From: Streptomyces sp. NBC_01260
Lineage (GTDB): Bacteria > Actinomycetota > Actinomycetes > Streptomycetales > Streptomycetaceae
Assembly: GCF_036226405.1 (NCBI RefSeq)
Contig: NZ_CP108464.1
Coordinates: 2,418,001 to 2,482,000, forward strand
Direction: 5' to 3'
Length of the DNA stretch: 64,000 nt
Shown: in pieces, positions 61,986 to 64,000 of the stretch
Numbering within the stretch: position 1 is the stretch's first letter
Layout: every line of letters starts with the position of its first letter
The notes under the pieces: model-generated
The model's database searches: none
The model's input: the letters and a program-made list of their open reading frames with translations, nothing else
Told to the model about the DNA's origin: nothing
Translations under genes and position numbers: made by a program

Positions 61986-62567
61986 ATGAACCATGTCGCA
62001 CCCCCTGCACAGGCCCTGATCGTCGTGGACGTCCAGAAGGCGGGGGTGACCGGTGAGAGGGCGGTGCCCGGCGCGGCCGGACTGCTGAGGCGGACGGCGG
62101 ACCTGATCGCACGGGCGCGCCGCGGCGGTGCGCTGGTCGTCCATCTCCAGAACGACGGCGCACCCGGCTCGGGCGACGAGCCGCACACCCCGGGCTGGGC
62201 GCTGCACCTTCCCGTCGGGGAGGGTCCCGCGGAGGTCGTGATCCGCAAGACGAGGGACGACGGCTTCGCGGGCACGTCCCTGGGGGACCTGCTGACCGGG
62301 GCCGGAGTCGAGTCGCTCGCCCTGTGCGGGGTGATGTCGGAGATGTGCGTCCAGGCCACGGCCCGCACCGCCCTGGCCCTGGGCCACCGGGTCGTTCTCC
62401 CCTACGACGCCCACGCCACGCAGGACATCCCGGCCGCCCCCGGCATCAGCGCCGCGGTCCCGGCCGCCGTGGTGTCCCGGGTCGCGGCGTGGGCGATCAG
62501 CGGCGACGCCGAGGTCACCGTGCCGGCCGCGGACGTCACGTTCGCCGCGCCGCCGCGGGTGCGCTGA
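61986..62567 (+). CDS. Isochorismatase-like cysteine hydrolase
   Basis: The 193-aa protein has the alpha/beta isochorismatase fold with the Asp-Lys-Cys triad: D15 (LIVVDVQKAG), Lys in VVIRKTRDDGF and Cys in GVMSEMCVQATAR (near residue 121), next to the cis-peptide-type VMSEMC turn. The family includes nicotinamidases and pyrazinamidases, but the exact substrate is unknown. Start ATG 61986. It is divergent from lon. Confidence 0.92.
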   Translation: MNHVAPPAQALIVVDVQKAGVTGERAVPGAAGLLRRTADLIARARRGGALVVHLQNDGAPGSGDEPHTPGWALHLPVGEGPAEVVIRKTRDDGFAGTSLGDLLTGAGVESLALCGVMSEMCVQATARTALALGHRVVLPYDAHATQDIPAAPGISAAVPAAVVSRVAAWAISGDAEVTVPAADVTFAAPPRVR

Positions 62568-62616
62568 GGACGGAAAAGAGTTCGGCACGGGCCCGGCGGC
62601 AGGGCAGAGTGCCCGC

Positions 62617-63435
62617 ATGAGCGATGACCGCGGACTGGCGCAGGACGGCACGATCGCGCGGGAGGGCTCGCTGGACCGGGTGCAGGCGCCGTTCGCGCCG
62701 GTCGTGGCGGCGGCCCGGTCTCGGATCGCCGAGGTCTTCGGTCCCGCCCGGCTGGACAGCGCCTACCTCTACGGCAGCGTTCCGCGCGGCACGGCCGTTC
62801 CCGGCGTTTCCGACCTGGACCTCCTCCTCGCGCTGCGCTCCGGGCCCACCGGGGCGGACCGGGCCGACGCCGACGCCGTCGAGGCGGAACTCGACGCGTC
62901 GTTCGACGCGATCGACGGGGCCGGGATCCTGCTGTCCGGCGCGGGCACACTGCTCAGCGACCTCGAACGCCATGACGGGGGCTTCTTCCTCGCCTGCCTG
63001 TGCACCCCGCTGCTCGGCGACGACCTCGCCGAGCGGCTGCCGCGCTACCGTCCGACCTCGCTGCTCGCCCGTGAGACCAACGGCGATCTGTGCCTGTTGC
63101 TCCCGCGCTGGCACGAGCGGGCGGCGGAGGCCGCCACGGACCGCGAACGCCGCGCCATGAGCCGCGGCGTCGCCCGTCGGATCGTCCGCACGGGCTTCAC
63201 CCTGGTGATGCCGCGGTGGGGCGGCTGGACCAGCGATCTGGCCGAGTCCGCCGAGCTCTTCGCCCGCTACTACCCGCACCGTCCCGAGCGGGCCGGGCAG
63301 ATGCGGCTGGCCGCCCGCACGGGCCGCGTACCGACCGCCGACCCGGCCGTCCTGTCGATGCTCGTCGACGACCTCGCCCCGTGGCTGGCGGCCGAACACA
63401 TCGCGGTGCACGGGGAGAAGGCGCCGCGCCCCTGA
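62617..63435 (+). CDS. Nucleotidyltransferase-domain protein (aminoglycoside adenylyltransferase-like)
   Basis: The 272-aa protein has the nucleotidyltransferase core YLYGSVPRGTAVPGVSDLDLLL with G53-S54 and D66/D68, followed by a helical C-terminal domain. It resembles ANT/Lnu-like enzymes and uncharacterised streptomycete nucleotidyltransferases. No resistance role can be claimed without substrate data. Start ATG at 62617 lies 49 nt after the preceding stop. Confidence 0.85.
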   Translation: MSDDRGLAQDGTIAREGSLDRVQAPFAPVVAAARSRIAEVFGPARLDSAYLYGSVPRGTAVPGVSDLDLLLALRSGPTGADRADADAVEAELDASFDAIDGAGILLSGAGTLLSDLERHDGGFFLACLCTPLLGDDLAERLPRYRPTSLLARETNGDLCLLLPRWHERAAEAATDRERRAMSRGVARRIVRTGFTLVMPRWGGWTSDLAESAELFARYYPHRPERAGQMRLAARTGRVPTADPAVLSMLVDDLAPWLAAEHIAVHGEKAPRP

Positions 63436-63491
63436 CCGCGGCCGTGCCCGGTCCGTGAACCGAACGGGGGCCGGTCTCCGATAGAGGAGCT

Positions 63492-63800
63492 GTGAGCCAC
63501 TTGCTGCGCCCGCGAGGGACGACCGGACCGACGAGGCGCTGCTGCGTGCCGTCGCACAGGGGGACACGACGGCCCTGGCCGCTCTCCACGACCGGCACGC
63601 CGGCTGGCTGCCGGCCCGGCTGAACCGGCGGTGCGCCGACCCCGAGACCGTGCGGGAGGTACTTCAGGACACCTTCGTCACGGCCTGGCGCTCGGCCGGT
63701 TCGCACCGGGGCGCCGAGGCGGGCGGCTGGCGCCGGGTGATCGCCGCCCGCCTCGCCTGGCTCGGACGCCATCTGGCCAGGCGCACGAGTCGCGCCGCGT
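63492..63800 (+). pseudogene. Broken ECF-type sigma factor remnant
   Basis: From about 63515 one frame encodes a sigma-70 region 2: DRTDEALLRAVAQGD, ALHDRHAGWLPARL, ETVREVLQDTFVTAWR and GGWRRVIAARLAW. The only sensible start, GTG 63492 with GAGGAG upstream, is in another frame; the sigma frame has a TAG at 63483-63485 and no start before the conserved part. So a frameshift separates the start from the domain. After about 63790 the similarity ends and no region 4 follows, although the frame stays open to the window edge. I read this as a dead fragment. Confidence 0.7.
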
Positions 63801-63844
63801 CAAAGGTGCCCGTCCTGTGCACGCCACCGCCGGCTCTCTCCCCC

Positions 63845-64000
63845 CAGCACGAGGACCGGGACGCGGGCGGTGTGGTTGAAGTCCGGCCGGTCCTCAAGCC
63901 AGTCGGCGGCCCAGGCCGAGAGCACAACGACGCAGGCCAGCGCGGCGGCGGTGAGAGGGAGGCCGCGGGAGCGGATATAGAGGAGGGGCAGTCGTGGCCG
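63845..64000 (-). other. Fragment of a membrane protein entering from the right edge
   Basis: On the minus strand the frame reads LLYIRSRGLPLTAAALACVVVLSAWAADW and then DFNHTARVPVLVLG, a transmembrane segment like those of integral-membrane transport proteins near sigma genes in streptomycetes. The hydrophobic pattern ends near 63845, where the sequence becomes Arg-rich with no natural end. It may be a C-terminal piece joined to the sigma remnant by deletion. Confidence 0.3.

Overview
The window is chromosomal DNA of a streptomycete or very close relative. GC is very high, codons strongly prefer G or C in third position, and GTG and TTG starts are common. Family markers include a conservon (cvnABCD), a Rho with a long disordered insertion, DUF397/DUF5753-type regulators and the actinobacterial prfA-rho-thrB-thrC-hom-lysA gene order.

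Layout. (1) 1-13852, minus strand: housekeeping block with a YrdC/Sua5 protein (cut by the window edge), prmC, prfA, rpmE, an LCP cell-wall ligase, rho, thrB, thrC, hom, lysA, an ArgRS-derived protein (nrtL) and a single-domain response regulator. (2) 14060-14131: tRNA-Arg(CCG), followed by accessory DNA: a hypothetical gene and an IS5-family transposase, together enclosed by 21-bp imperfect inverted repeats. (3) 15807-23703: a compact divergent biosynthetic locus. Leftward genes encode a class-II-aaRS-like amino acid:carrier-protein ligase, a free-standing carrier protein and a 4'-phosphopantetheinyl transferase. Rightward genes encode a 37-codon ORF, an Fe(II)/2-oxoglutarate oxygenase, a 1034-aa protein joining a DUF6271/GT-A-like domain to an NRPS condensation domain, and an MFS exporter. 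The shared promoter region holds two GGTCTAGACC-like palindromes. No complete adenylation domain is present, so the locus looks like an NRPS-like pathway fed by an aaRS paralogue. (4) 23750-26353: a VapC toxin with a decayed antitoxin, and an ATPase/XRE/DUF397 regulatory trio. (5) 26701-49473: sedolisin, Ku/LigD end-joining pair, HEAT and zinc-ribbon proteins, lipoprotein plus orphan histidine kinase, FtsW/PBP pair, amidase, two divergent diiron proteins with a TetR regulator, a pseudokinase with a PQQ propeller, and an NlpC/P60 hydrolase. (6) 49564-55397: conservon operon ending in a styrene/indole-monooxygenase-like flavoprotein. (7) 55750-64000: PP2C-like phosphatase, MarR regulator, GH25 lysozyme, polysaccharide deacetylase, lon with an HspR-type (HAIR) operator, isochorismatase-like hydrolase, nucleotidyltransferase, then a broken sigma-factor remnant and a fragment of a membrane protein.

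The strongest candidate for something undescribed is region 3. My inferred model: the ligase activates an amino acid and loads it on the carrier protein, the PPTase makes the carrier active, the condensation domain transfers the aminoacyl group to an acceptor possibly made or bound by the DUF6271 domain, the oxygenase hydroxylates substrate or product, and the MFS protein exports it. Product and acceptor cannot be read from sequence.
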